Origin: Linum tenue
Taxonomy: Eukaryota > Streptophyta > Magnoliopsida > Malpighiales > Linaceae
Length of the DNA stretch: 64,000 bases
Reading direction: 5' to 3'
Assembly (NCBI GenBank): GCA_946122785.1
Contig: CAMGYJ010000011.1
Location: 24,305,007-24,369,006, forward strand
Shown here piece after piece: positions 8,839-19,777 of this stretch (position 1 is the stretch's first letter; each line of letters opens with the position of its first letter). The position numbers were made by a program, and so were the translations under genes. Under the pieces are notes generated by a model that was not told the origin of the DNA, made no database searches, and saw only the letters and a list, made by a program, of their open reading frames with translations.

Positions 8839-10255
8839 AACATGTCCCTCGACCATCCCTCGAACATGTCCGCACGGTGACTCGGGGGAAATTGGAGCGC
8901 CACCACCATCTGGAGTGGGCAGTGTTCGAGCAGCTTCACTGCATACAGAAGCTCACAGCCGCTATCAGTCACCGCGATTGGCGGACGCTGCTGACTATCG
9001 AGGAGCCCACCTACACTGAGCTGGTGTGGGAGTTCTACACCACTTTCAAGTATGACAGCAAAGCGGCCCGGGACTCCTATGCAGTGACATTCAGGCTGGG
9101 TGGCTACCCCCGGGAGCTGACCATTGACGGGTTGGCCTACGCCTTGGGGATCGAGTACCACCCGTTCGACCGCCACAAGGTCGAGATCCCGAACGACTGG
9201 AACCAGGACGGGTTCTACCGCCGGATAGCCAGGCGCGCCTATGGGTATGACTACTTCGATGCTGGCCAAACCTACGTCCGCAACCTCAAGCCGCAGTGGC
9301 ACATCCTGAACCTGCTCATCACCCGCTCCATCGTCCCCAACGTCTCCGGCTCGCATAAGATTCCGAAGCGGGTGTTGTATGCCATGTACTCGATGGGGTA
9401 CCCGGAGCACATGCTCCACTTGGGTTCTTTTGTGGCCACCACCTTCTCCCAGTGCCACGGGAAACCCAACCATCTCTACTGTGGTCCCCTGATCACCCGT
9501 CTGGCGCGCCATTTCGACATCAGCTTCCAGGGGCTCACGGATTCTTCTGCACGGGGCGGCTCCACCCCCCTCAGTCGGAAAGTGCTCCACAATGCACTCC
9601 TCCTGGCCACTGATGGCACCCGCACCTGGGTAGATGGGCTTTCCATGCCTCCCGAGGAGGCTGTGGATCTCGATAAAGACGAGGAGGACGCTGACTACTC
9701 CGGCGAGGAGGAGAATGAGGATGATGATGATGGCGGGGACATGGATGCCGATGAGCCGGAGCCCCCGCTCTCTCCACCATGGGACCTTCGGCCACGACGG
9801 AGATCAGAGAGAGGCGAGTCTTCCTCTGGTCCTTCTGGTCGTCGATGGCTTCTGGCCCGTCGATGGACTTCTTCACGGAGGAGTTCCAGCAGATGGGGCT
9901 CCAGTTCCAGCAGCTCGGTCTTCAGAACCAGCAGCTCATGGGCCATCAGGTCCAGTTCTACTAGCAGTATTCGGCCCACCAGGCTGAGTACCAGTCCAGG
10001 TTAACGGTTGTTGACGAGCGCCTCGACCGCTTAGAGACCCATATGGGAGTCACTGGTGCTCTCATCGAGCGGGACAGAGATCGAGGCCGCCGATTGATGG
10101 AGTACTCAGAGCACCTGCTCCAGGCTTGTCACCCACCAGAGGAGCACCACTGGACCACCCGGTGGGATCATTCTCCACCACCACCACCACCACTGGCGAA
10201 TGGGGACGACGACCTCATGAACCAGGTCGACTTCACCGATCTAGGAGGCCCCTAA
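8839..10255 (+). pseudogene. Athila env-position protein of element B, frameshifted
   Basis: It is related to the A protein over its N-terminal half (HHHLEWAVFEQL, WEFYTTFKY, TFRLGGYPRELT). It follows the splice acceptor at 8838. The first ATG after the acceptor (8843) is out of frame with the body, so there is a frameshift within the first 15 codons. The main frame runs to 10004. The true C-terminus continues in another frame from about 9800 (QQMGLQFQQLGLQNQQL, a Gln-rich coiled coil) through a stop at 9962 to LGGP at 10255. The middle is very acidic (DEEDADYSGEEENEDDDDGG). No membrane segment is seen. Confidence 0.75.
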
Positions 10256-10588
10256 TGGCATGTTTTGAGTGTTTTTGTTTTTGTCAGCGTGCAAACTGTC
10301 TTGTGTCGGTTTCGTTTCTTTCTTTTTATTTTGGATACTGTATTTTGGGCTGACCATTGGACCTAACGTATTGTGTTTGAGCTCTTTGGTTTCCTTTAGC
10401 TGTGCTTGTTCCTGACTGGTCCTCTCTCCAGTCCGCTTCACTCCGACTGGTCCACTTCCAGTCTCCTGCAGTCCATGCACACCGGTAATATCGTTCCCCT
10501 TTTCCTTCCCTCTTCTCCATTGAGGGCAATGTTGATCTTAATTGTGGGGGGATGTTTATCTTTTGACTGCATTAGATCTGTTTGTGTG

Positions 10589-10636
10589 CTTGGAGCCTAG
10601 TCCACTGTCCAAATTTTTGAATTTGAGGGCTCCAAG
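10589..10636 (+). repeat. Conserved hairpin of B
   Basis: CTTGGAGCC (10589-10597) pairs with GGCTCCAAG (10628-10636). The loop begins TAGTCCACTGTCCAAATTT, as in E4. Confidence 0.75.
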
Positions 10637-11100
10637 TACGTGTTCCTGGCAATTGCCTACTCAGTATGCTTTGAATTGACAGTCTCTTTAGTAATGTGCA
10701 ACCTAGGGAGGTAGTGTAGCACTATGGAGGATGTTGATGCATTTAAGAAGTCTCCTTTCTTCTTCATATTGTGTTGGTTGATTGTGTGAATTAGTGATCT
10801 TAGGACCCTTGAATTGTGTGGTGTTGTGGACTCTCTACCTGTCATGGACTCCTGTATCATGTTTTGGAAATAAAAGGTGCTCGAAAATGTGCTTTAAAAT
10901 AACGTCTCCCGTTCGAATAGGGCGAAAGTGTGTAAGGGGAGACGGGAATCCGTTCCCAATTTCCACCTACTACCTCCAGCCCCCTTACATGTCTTTCCCC
11001 CGCACGAGGCTCGAGACATCCGCTCGTGGCATGGCCGGTAAGAGCAGGGCTCCCGCAAAACCTCTGCTAGGTGGGAGCCCCCCATTTTTGTAAAAAAACA

Positions 11101-11172
11101 GGTTGGAACCCTTGAAAAAAAAAGAGAAAAAACAGAAAAACAAGCAAAAAAGAAAGAAAAGGGGTTCCAACC
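11101..11172 (+). repeat. Purine-loop hairpin of B
   Basis: GGTTGGAACCC (11101-11111) pairs perfectly with GGGTTCCAACC (11162-11172) around a 50-base A/G-rich loop. Loop length and composition match the hairpin of A, while the stem sequence is different. Confidence 0.75.
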
Positions 11173-11479
11173 ATCTTCAAGAAGAAAATAGAGCACCTTA
11201 AAAAGGTGAGTCCATGATCTTTTGTTTTTGAGAGTCCATTCGACCACGATTCATTTGTCCTCTGTTCACTATTTGCCATGATGCCGACTCGAGACTAGCG
11301 TTCTCGCCGAAGAAGCTATGAGATGACTTGTGTGTCGGTTGACCTCGTAAGCTGCTAAATGATCTAGGAAATCCTCTACCTATGATCGGGGTTGTTGGTT
11401 GCTATAGAGGTCTGGAGAGTTGCATTGGTTTGAGTTAGGTTTGCTTGAGGACAAGCAAACGGTTAAGTGTGGGGGAGTT

Positions 11480-12830
11480 TGATAGACCAATAATTACACC
11501 TGTTTTTACCCCTATTCTTGAGCCGTTTGAGAGGTTGATTCTCATGTTTTAAGCCGATTTCAAGCGAGGTTGTGCGTTTATGTCATATTTCATGACCCGA
11601 CGTTGGAATCGAGGCAAAGGAACGAGATTCGGGTCGAAAGGAGCAAGTGAGGTTTGAAGTGTGCTGGAGAGCAAAAATACCCGGCCATGAGCAGAAATAC
11701 CCGGTCGGGTATTATCTGGCCATGACCGGGGATTTGAAGCTTTGGGCATCTGTGAGAAACAGAAGGGGGCCCGGGCAGGAAGCTAAAATCCCCGGTCGGG
11801 GATTCTTAGGCCAGACCGAGGATTTTCCTCTGCTCCCAAAACGCGCGTTTAGATTATACCCGGTCGAGACCCGAAATACCCGACCGGGTATCGCGACAGG
11901 CAACCTTTTAAAGGAAAAGAAGGCTAAAAATCAAGGGTTCCGAGTTTTAGAGAGACAGAGCGATTCCTAGAGAGAGAAAGTGACGAACCAGAGTTCCCAA
12001 GTGCCCTACCTTGATCTGCATCACCATTGGAGCCCGGCTTGAGCTTGGAGAAGTGCCGATTGACAACCAGGAGCAGAAACTCATCTTTCACAGTATGATT
12101 TCCGCGTCTGAATCTGCTTTTGCTTCTTTCTCCATGGAGTAGTTTTCCCATTCATCTGGGTATGGAGAACCCTAGATTTGTATGTTAGGTCTGATTGTAT
12201 GAACCCAAGTACAGATTTTATGATTTGATTATATTCGATTGAGGCTTGAATGATTGAATGACTTGAATCCTGATCAAATTCCTGTTGTTTCTGCTTTAAC
12301 CTAGAATGAGAATATCTGTCTAGGTTGATGGAGCACCCTTAATTGAAGGTAGTGAATTGGCGACTTTAGTCGAGGAGCCGATTCGCTATTCTGTACCGAA
12401 TTCAATTCGGTAGTGGAGGTTTGGTTCGTTAGGGCCTCAATCTGTTTACTCTGGTGGAGGTTAGTCGCCCGCTGGAGACTCAGATTGAGAGGGTCTGGAG
12501 ACCTTTAGTCGAGACTTCAGACTGTTTAACAACCTTCCGCAGTATAACTTTCATGAAAACTGAACTTGGTAAATTGCAATCCGGCTTAACTGCAGTCTAG
12601 GGAGAACCATATCCGGGTGACCTCTCTCGACTTGAAAACAACCATTTAACTTGCTTTGTTTGTTTGTTAATTTGGACTTCCACTAAAGTTTCACTGCTAG
12701 ATAATAAGAATTCACTGAGTAGTCATCAAATCTAGGACCCGGGTTGACATTAAAACCCAAACCCGCTATACTACGCTTTAGGAAGTGGTTACACTTGGCC
12801 AATTTCTAGAGTGATAGTAGGAGTGAGTCA
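11480..12830 (+). repeat. 3' LTR of element B
   Basis: This 1351-bp LTR runs from TGATAGACC, after the polypurine tract, to GTGAGTCA. It is related to the A LTR (similar start, mid blocks such as TTTCTCCATGGAGTAG, and the TGCTAGATAATA block) but clearly a different subfamily. It carries its own palindrome array (11675-11900), a TATA-like CCTTTTAAAGG (11904-11914) and a GA-rich leader (GTTTTAGAGAGACAGAGCG). Confidence 0.85.
11675..11900 (+). repeat. Palindrome array of the B LTR
   Basis: Three clusters use the half-sites AATACCCGG and AATCCCCGG, with the inner cores TACCCGGTCGGGTA, TCCCCGGTCGGGGA and TACCCGACCGGGTA. The sequence family is shared with 7815-8165. Confidence 0.85.
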
Positions 12831-13131
12831 CCCAACTACATAGTTATCATTTTCTCCAATGTTATTCATTGAGCATCAAACTTATTTGCATTGGTTATCT
12901 CTTGTTTGCTCTGCATTGATTTGGGAGATCATATTATTCATTGCCTTGGAACGTCATCTCTATCTAAGTCCCCTCTCTTACCCAAGTCTTAGTCTCACTC
13001 AAGTGTGGGGGGAAAGTTAGAGACTTAATGTTAGTTCATTGAAAATTATCCTTATGATATGTGATGCTTGGATTGATGGTTTGTGCATTGTTTACCACTT
13101 GTTTTGAAGGATAATATACAAGACAAAGGGA
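12831..13131 (+). other. Element C: spacer before its env-position ORF
   Basis: No coding sequence is seen. AAGTGTGGGGGGA stands at 13001-13012, about 120 bases before the env-position ATG, as in B and E3. The left part of C is displaced by B and lies beyond the window. Confidence 0.6.
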
Positions 13132-14524
13132 ATGGCTCGTGGTGATAGTTCCTCTTATCGTACCTCTCATCCTCGACAAGGCCATCGAAAGAAGACAAGA
13201 AAATCTCGTTCAAAGGAAGTAGTTGTTGAAGAACCACATCCACCATCACTTCTCCCACATCTATCAAGGGAAATTCACCAAGATAATCAAGCCAATCTCG
13301 AAGACGGCATAGAGCACATCACTCACTACTTCTTGGAAAGTGTCCCCGAGAAATTTAAGACAACTTATGTGGCTTCAAGGACTTCCTCTAGACGAGAGTA
13401 CATGTCTCAACTGGATACTCTTCGCACAACTTGTGATCGAGGATACAATCCGATCCAAGATTCAGAAAACATTTATCGGGTACTTGTTCTGGAGTTCATT
13501 AGTACTCTTACCATTCAAGATATGAGAGGTGCTTCCAACCTTGGAGACAACATCCAATTCCATCTAGGAGGATAGCATCACCAACTGTCGATCTGTGAAT
13601 TTACAAGAGCCATGGATATTTACCCGGCGGATTTCGTCTACTCACCTGACGCTTTCGCTACCTTGACAAGGGAATCCGATTTGCCATGTTTCAAGTCCTT
13701 CTACGAATATGAAGTCAAGAGATCCGAAATTCGACCGTGGGATGTAAGGCTATCGAAAGCTAGTGAGTTGAAACTAGAGTGGTGGCTCATCCACCACGTG
13801 ATTGCTAGGTCCGTGGGTGGAAAGAACCGGATCAAAGGCAATTTGACTCCGAGACATCACTTTCTTCCATAGTATCCAAATACCTTGATCTCTTCATCTC
13901 GGGTTGGCTATCTTATCAATCTTCAAGCACTATAAAATGAACCATTGACTCGCCGCTCTTCATGTAGGAGTTTTTTGTCACTCGTCTAGCCAAGTGTTTT
14001 CAAGTCGACTATAGGGCCGTTCAATTTCGGTTGGATAGTAGGGGCACTCTTGTATCCTTTGAAGTTTTTAAGTTGAAAATAAAAGTTCTACTGTTCTACA
14101 CATGAATGATGATGGCATTTGCGGAGTACGGGGACTTCCATTTCCAACCACTAACACGTTGGATATAGAGGGTACCATGTTCCGCCTTCTGGAAGCTAAG
14201 GTTGCAAGAGAACAAAGAGGACTTGCAACTGAGGAAGATCATGTGGAGAGCATTTAAGGGGGAGGAGAGGCACCTCTACCCACTTATCAATCGGTTCACC
14301 CACCACTCTACAATGAAAGAGACTACCGAGTCTAAGCGATGATAGCGGTGTTCCTTCACAATCATGAAAGGGAGAAGGAAACGCGGCTCCACATCATGGT
14401 GTGCATCCATGGTATTATGAAGAAGATTGACGTTCCGATTGAAGGTGTAACGCCCCAACTTGATCGCTTCACTCCCCTTGCACCACTCCAATAAGAAGAA
14501 GAAGGACCCTCCGAGGAGGATTGA
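13132..14524 (+). pseudogene. Athila env-position pseudogene of element C
   Basis: The N-terminal frame (13132-13575) begins with a basic stretch (RKKTRKSRSK) and includes VLEFISTL and IQFHLGG, matching the WEFYSTF and FRLGG words of A and B. A stop after FHLGG is followed in the same frame by ICEFTRAMDIYPADF and on to 13872. Further stops and frame changes occur down to about 14520. It is the most decayed env-position copy here and belongs to a third subfamily. Confidence 0.6.
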
Positions 14525-15257
14525 GTACTAGGCATCCAGAGCCTAAGTTCTATCTTTTCTTTTTCTTTGCTTTTCTTGTCTTTTAATTAAAAAGTATTTA
14601 ATTATTTCTTTATTTTTGTTTTACTTTTCGTACTTTCAATATTCTAGCACTAGTAGTATTCGTACTTATATTATATATCTATCGTACCCATAACTCTTAA
14701 TTGTCTTGCTCTCTTTCTTATGCGTTTTATCGTTGTGAAAACCACCAGGAAGACAAAGACCTACACTTGTGCACCTTCACCAACCCACAAACCAACCTAT
14801 GGTAACCTTTATGATCTTCTCTTATGAAACTCCCACATTGAGGACATTGTGTTGCTCAAGTGTGGAGGGAATGTGTGTGAATGCTTGAATGATTATCGTG
14901 ATTGATTAAACCATGAATTGCTAGTATCCTCCATTTTTTATGAATGTAAGACGTTGATGAATGCATATGGAGAGTGTATGCTAGCGATTGTGTTTGTGTT
15001 CTGGTGATTTATGGTCAAATGATAGTGTTTTGGAACCTTGAATGCATTATCCAGTTTTTTTCAAATTTGAGGGTTTTAAACACCTTGTCCCTTGAAACTC
15101 CCTACTCAATATGCTTTAAATTGATAGATGATTGATGTGTTGTGCTCGCTAGGGGATAGTTGCATGATTAGAGTACCGGTGTATGAGGGATTTATCATCT
15201 TCTTCCTCTTTTGTGAGTTGATAATGTTTGCTATTTTAGGAAGAACATGTGTGCGGG
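14525..15257 (+). other. 3' region of element C, up to the hAT insertion
   Basis: It is AT-rich with no gene. It contains CCCACATTGAGGACATTGTG with AAGTGTGGAGGG (14858-14869), then the diverged hairpin at 15027-15081. Confidence 0.55.
15027..15081 (+). repeat. Diverged hairpin of element C
   Basis: GTTTTGGAACC (15027-15037) pairs with GGGTTTTAAAC (15071-15081) at ten of eleven positions, two of them G-U. It stands at the same place as the CTTGGAGCC hairpins of A, B and E4 and keeps the AAATTTGAGGG word before the right arm. Confidence 0.6.
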
Positions 15258-18200
15258 CAGTGACGAACCCAGGATTCTTAGAGAGGTGGTACAAAAATAA
15301 AATTAAAAAAATTCATAAAGTATAAAAATTTTCTCAAGTCTACAGAGACCCACGACGACTTTTCATGTTCTGAAAGGTTTGTAAAATACATTAATCGCTT
15401 ACTCTATGACTCAAACCTTTTTCAATAAATGCAACCAAGCAATCATTCAGAAATGGATCTCTCATCCGATTCCGAAGATCGTTCTTGATAAACTTCATAG
15501 CTGAAAATTCCCTTTCACAACTTGCACTCGCAACGATAAACACTAACTTCAACATCAAGTACACCAATGGCCAAGTAGTATCCTATCCAGTCTCCACCAT
15601 CCGCCTAGCTAGCTCATCGATTCCTTGCAGTCCCTTGAAGGTCTCATCTTGCTTGACATGACAAATGTAGTCGATTAATTGTTTATCCAGTCGAGTGAAC
15701 ACAGAGGAAGGGAACTCCTCAGGATAGAACTCAACAATACTCATCAACATTGTTTTATCAAAAGCAACAAATGAGTTCGCTGGACTAAAACAAGAAATAG
15801 AAGCCAACAATCGAGTATTCACTTCACCAAAATGAGTGCTCAATTCTTTGAATTGCATATCAATGACCGCGTAGAACACATCAACTTGAAAGTGATGCAA
15901 ATTTGTGGGTTGATGAGGCCTGCGCCTTGTTCTTCCAGGAAGAGTAAACAAGTCACTCATGTTAGGAACATAAATTTGTTCCTTAGTGCAAAATGATATC
16001 ACATCACAGAGGAGAGGCTCTCATCCTTTATCTCTCAACTCGTGCAATCTATCCTTTGAGCAATTAATTAGTTTCATAGCATTAACAAGGTCTTGATCTT
16101 TCCTTGGTAATGCTATGGACAACTCATTTTTTATTGCAAGCACTGCAGTCATCAACTTCATGTAAAAGACAACCCAAATGTTTGAATTTGAAGCAATGAA
16201 CTAAGCGCTTTACCTTCTAAATCAACCCGTGGACTACCACTTTGTAAATCATTCAAAAGATCAACCATAGAGCTGAACATGTCCATCAGATTGTTAAGTG
16301 CTTCAAGATGAGAACCCCAACGAGTATCACCAGGACTTTTCAAACCTATTTCTTGATTCAATCCTTGTTTGTTCTATAGTTCACCAATAGATAAAGCCTC
16401 AATAACCTTTGCAGCACGATTATCTCGGAGAGTATCGAGTCGTTTATGAGATCCTCCAATCACATTCAACAATGTAGAAAAATTCTCAAAGAAGCGGTTG
16501 ATGAAGACATGATTTCTTGCAAGAGCAACCAGTGTCAACTAAAGTTGGTGAGCAAAGAAATGAATATAATGAGTAGATGAATTCTCAGCCAAAATTAAGG
16601 ATTTCAATCCATTAATTTCTCCTCTCATTTTACTAGATCCATCATATCCTTGCCCTCTTAGCCTTGACAAACTCAATCCATGTAGCCCAATCATTGATTC
16701 AATCTCCTTCTTGAGTGTAACAGCTTTAGTATCGGTAACATGAGCAATACCGAGGAATCTTTCGATAATACAACCCTTCCGATCTACATAACATATTACT
16801 AGAACCATCTCTTCTTTGTTTGACACATCACGAGATTCATCCACCAATATGCAGAAAAATGCATCTCCAAGTTCATTGATGATCTCCTGAGTTAATAGAG
16901 ATGCTATTGCATGAACAATATCCTTTTGAATCTTGGGAGAGGTCAATTAAAGGTTTTTGGGAGCATTTTCCAACACAAGACTCTGCACTTCCTTATTCTC
17001 ATTAGCAATAACAATAAAAAACTCAAGAAAGTTACCTCTGTATTTTGAAGATTTACTTTCATCGTGCCCACGAAATGACATTCCTTGGCGTAGAAGAACC
17101 TTAATTGTAGTACTGAGGCTTGCAAGCGAATTCGATACTCTCTTTTATGCTCTGTGATTGTTTCATCAAATCTTCACCTTTCTTAGTAGCCACATTGCAA
17201 GGGCTATTGGGTCGACCAACATGATCATCTAAACATTTCTTCCTATGCCAACATTTAACACATTTGGAAATGAAAGCTTTTCCTCCCCCACCTTTGGCAT
17301 CATATCTAACAAATAGCAAGATAGACAATATAGGCGTCCTTGTGAACACTGTATTCTAGCCAATTCTTATACTCCTTATACCAAGCTGGATTGAATCTTC
17401 GATTGAATCCACTCATGTTAGAAATTGGAAAAGTAGGACCTGTTGGCTGATGAGGATCTTTTAGAAGATATGCTCTTCTAATTTCATCTTGCATATTAAG
17501 AGGAAAGTCCGAGAACTTTCTCATTAACCCTGGATCAACTTCTAGTTTATTAACATCGTCAATCACTTGTTCTCCATGTTTAGGTAATGAAGAAGACTTA
17601 CTTGAAACTTGAAAGATCAGTATTTTGATTCGCCAAAGGCGAGCAAGATTGAGTTTCACTATGTTTCCTTTTACTCGATTCTCAGCTTGACGTGTTTGAA
17701 TTTGGAAGAGTTTATGGTCTTTTTATTAAAAACTTGTCCATATCTGAATTCAAAATGACAAATAAGCAATCATTCAATTAGCAAATATCATAAATAACTA
17801 TTAAAACTAAAGTAGTAGCAAAACATATTATCTCAAAAGTAGAAGAAAATGTTATTCACTTCTGCTGATGAATATTAGAGTTAGATAGTTTCTTTCTTTA
17901 TGTATTGTCCAATTAAACTATCAAATTTTATAATACTCAATTCAAATTATTCATACGACTACAACAACCAATTAAACAAGGATATATACATACACTTTAT
18001 AGTTTATATAAACAAACTATGTTATTACCTGATATTGGGTAGCACTGTGCCAAGCTATGGAGAGATATGGCGGAGCCTAGAGTGTGGAGGGAGGCAAGGG
18101 CCGACTATGTGACTTTGCCGGCGGTGTGAGAAGAGAGAGGAAGAAGGATGGTCCTCAATAAAATATTAGGGTGAGAGAGTTTTTGGTTTCTTCTATAATT

Positions 18201-18517
18201 GAGATAGGTAATTGGGTTTCTTTTATAAGGAAATTAGTTCTATTCCAATCAAAATTGGATTGGGTGGAGATTTAATTAACTTTCCCTATAAAGAAATTAT
18301 TTACAAATTAATAAAATTTCCGTATACAATAAGTTGTTTAGCAATGTTATGATAATAATATGTTTGTAGTCTAATGGAATGCTTATGAGTCCACTATAAA
18401 GCTATGTCAGGAGGTCTTGTGTTTGAATTTTGGCACCGACGAACCTTACTTTTTTATCGAATTTTTTTTGGAGGTGTGTCAATTAACACACCACTCTATA
18501 ACATAGGTCCGCCCCTG
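15258..18517 (-). mobile_element. hAT transposon inserted in element C
   Basis: The 3260-bp element has imperfect terminal inverted repeats: CAGTGACGAACCCAGG on the left, and CAGGGGCGGACCTATG as the complement of the right end. It is flanked by eight-base duplications TGTGCGGG (15250-15257) and TGTGTGGG (18518-18525), seven of eight identical. The ends are typical of plant hAT elements that encode a TTF-finger, DUF4371-type transposase. The transposase remnant lies on the minus strand. Confidence 0.85.
15440..17690 (-). pseudogene. hAT transposase pseudogene (TTF finger, DUF4371, hAT dimerisation)
   Basis: In minus-strand order the remnants are a zinc-finger-like segment (CVKCWHRKKC and SCNPWYKEY-type words, about 17660-17100), a DUF4371-like catalytic part (FFCILVDESRDVSNKEEMVLVICYV split between 16946 and 16539, with LRGQGYDGSSKMRGE) and a C-terminal piece with SCFSPANSF and MLMSIVEFYPEEF (16002-15583). 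They resemble the ZMYM1-like TTF-type transposases common in plants. Several stops and frame changes separate the pieces, so the gene is dead. Confidence 0.75.
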
Positions 18518-19022
18518 TGTGTGGGATTCTCTATTATTGTCTTGTGAACTCGAAGCTTTTACAAATTTGTGCGTATTGGAAAAGAAAGAAAAGAGAGAAA
18601 AAAAATCTTTTGAAAATGAGGTTCTCACGTGAGAGGCAACCAATCTCGATGCACTTCATGCAACCATTGGATAAATGGGTACGCAAGTAGCCAATACAGT
18701 TTGCTACATTTTGTTAAGAGGATTGATGAAGCACTGGAGGGGGCGGAGGTGATACAAGGAGGTGGGAGATAACTATTATTCTAGATATACGAGGTTGGTT
18801 TTCAAGGATGCCATTTGAATAGCTGAAATGCCAGCTAAAAGTACCTACATACATCGTACATTTGCTATCTTCAAGATTGAGCTTGTAAAAGAAGCTTCTT
18901 ATGTGTTAGCTGAATGAGTTCAGTAAGCATACGAGACAAAGATATTCATCCTCAAGAACTGCATGCACTCAATCAGCTAAGGAGGTTAACATTTAGTAAT
19001 GTCAATCAACATCTAAAATGTG
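18518..19022 (+). other. Element C 3' region between the hAT and the MULE
   Basis: A purine-rich run (AAAAGAAAGAAAAGAGAG near 18580) recalls the purine loops of A and B. The rest shows short broken frames I do not recognise. The last nine bases are the left MULE duplication TAAAATGTG. Confidence 0.4.
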
Positions 19023-19114
19023 GGAAAAAAATCCAAAACTACCACTGTTTAAAAAAAATTAAAAAAATACCACCCATTCCCAACAATTTCCAAAAATACC
19101 ACCCTTTATCTAAA

Positions 19115-19425
19115 ACCGCCCCTCTAAGTGGCGGTTAATAAACAAATCGCGCCTCCTGGCAGTGGTTTACACTATAACCGCCTCGTCAGCCAGCGTTTTC
19201 ATTTTCCAGATAAAACCGCTCCTCTAAGGAGCGGTTTATATGCAAACCCTACCACAAAACGCTTGAACAGGAAGCGTTTTATTGTCGGCATGATAAACCG
19301 CCCCTCCAGGGCGCGGTTAAAGGCGCGGTTTGTGTCAGGTCACCCAACAACAGACATGTCGGCATGCAGGGGGTGGGGCTACATGGCAGACCTAAAACCG
19401 CTCCCCTCACCCGCGGTTTGTGGTC
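19115..19425 (+). repeat. Left subterminal palindrome array of the MULE
   Basis: At least four units have the pattern AAACCGC, CYCCTCTAAGG-like centre, GCGGTT (for example 19118-19138, 19213-19238, 19282-19330, 19394-19420). The same unit type recurs near the right end (26725-27060). Confidence 0.75.
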
Positions 19426-19563
19426 CAAAATTCGCCTATAAAAGGCTGATTCAGAGAACTCAAATTCTTCACACTCCTCCTCTCCCTTTTTTCAAATTTC
19501 AGTTTTGCACCTTTAAATTATTTAGTTTTTGCGATTAACCTTAATTCGTAAGTTTGTTTTGTA

Positions 19564-19765
19564 TTACTTTTCATTGCCCTTTGTGATTTTATGTTAGTAA
19601 CTTAATTACTTTTCATTGTCCTTTGTGATTTTATGTTAGTAACTTAATTACTTTTCATTTTCCTTTTTGATTTTATGTTAGTAACTTAATTACTTTTCAT
19701 TGTCATGTCGCTCTTGTATTACTTTCCATTGTCTTTTGTGATTTTATGTTAGTAACTTAATTACA
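19564..19765 (+). repeat. Tandem repeat in the 5' intron of mudrA
   Basis: About four copies of a roughly 43-bp unit (CTTTTCATTGTCCTTTGTGA, then TTTTATGTTAGTAACTTAAT) lie in a probable leader intron. The intron runs from a donor GTAAGT near 19547 to the acceptor ATTGCAG just before the ATG at 19778. Confidence 0.6.
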
Positions 19766-19777
19766 GTTTTATTGCAG

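Larger units (their letters stand above)
10256..11479 (+). other. 3' non-coding region of element B
   Basis: It has the same order of parts as in A: CTCCATTGAGGGCAATGTT, a G-run (AATTGTGGGGGG, 10540-10551), the CTTGGAGCC hairpin (10589-10636), the purine-loop hairpin (11101-11172) and AAGTGTGGGGG (11465-11475). The block after the first hairpin (10650-10760) closely matches E4 at 44180-44260. No gene. Confidence 0.75.
5093..12830 (+). mobile_element. Element B: Athila-like retrotransposon, 5' part displaced by A
   Basis: It runs from the middle of reverse transcriptase through RNase H, integrase, a conserved post-pol motif, an internal promoter-like region, the env-position ORF, a 3' region with hairpins and polypurine runs, and a 3' LTR (11480-12830). 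Its 5' LTR, gag and protease would lie left of the window beyond A. After the LTR there is no primer site, and element C sequence follows. Confidence 0.8.

Noticed and set aside
8742..9590. Long minus-strand open frame opposite the B env-position gene
   Set aside because: Shadow of the + strand frame, no motif.
12831..12850. Primer-binding site after the B LTR
   Set aside because: No tRNA complement is present, so this LTR is the 3' one.
18610..19013. Possible FAR1/FHY3-like fragment left of the MULE
   Set aside because: Only vague resemblance in broken frames; not enough to support.
19128..19538. Open frame of 136 codons at the left MULE end
   Set aside because: It covers the subterminal palindromes and has no family resemblance.
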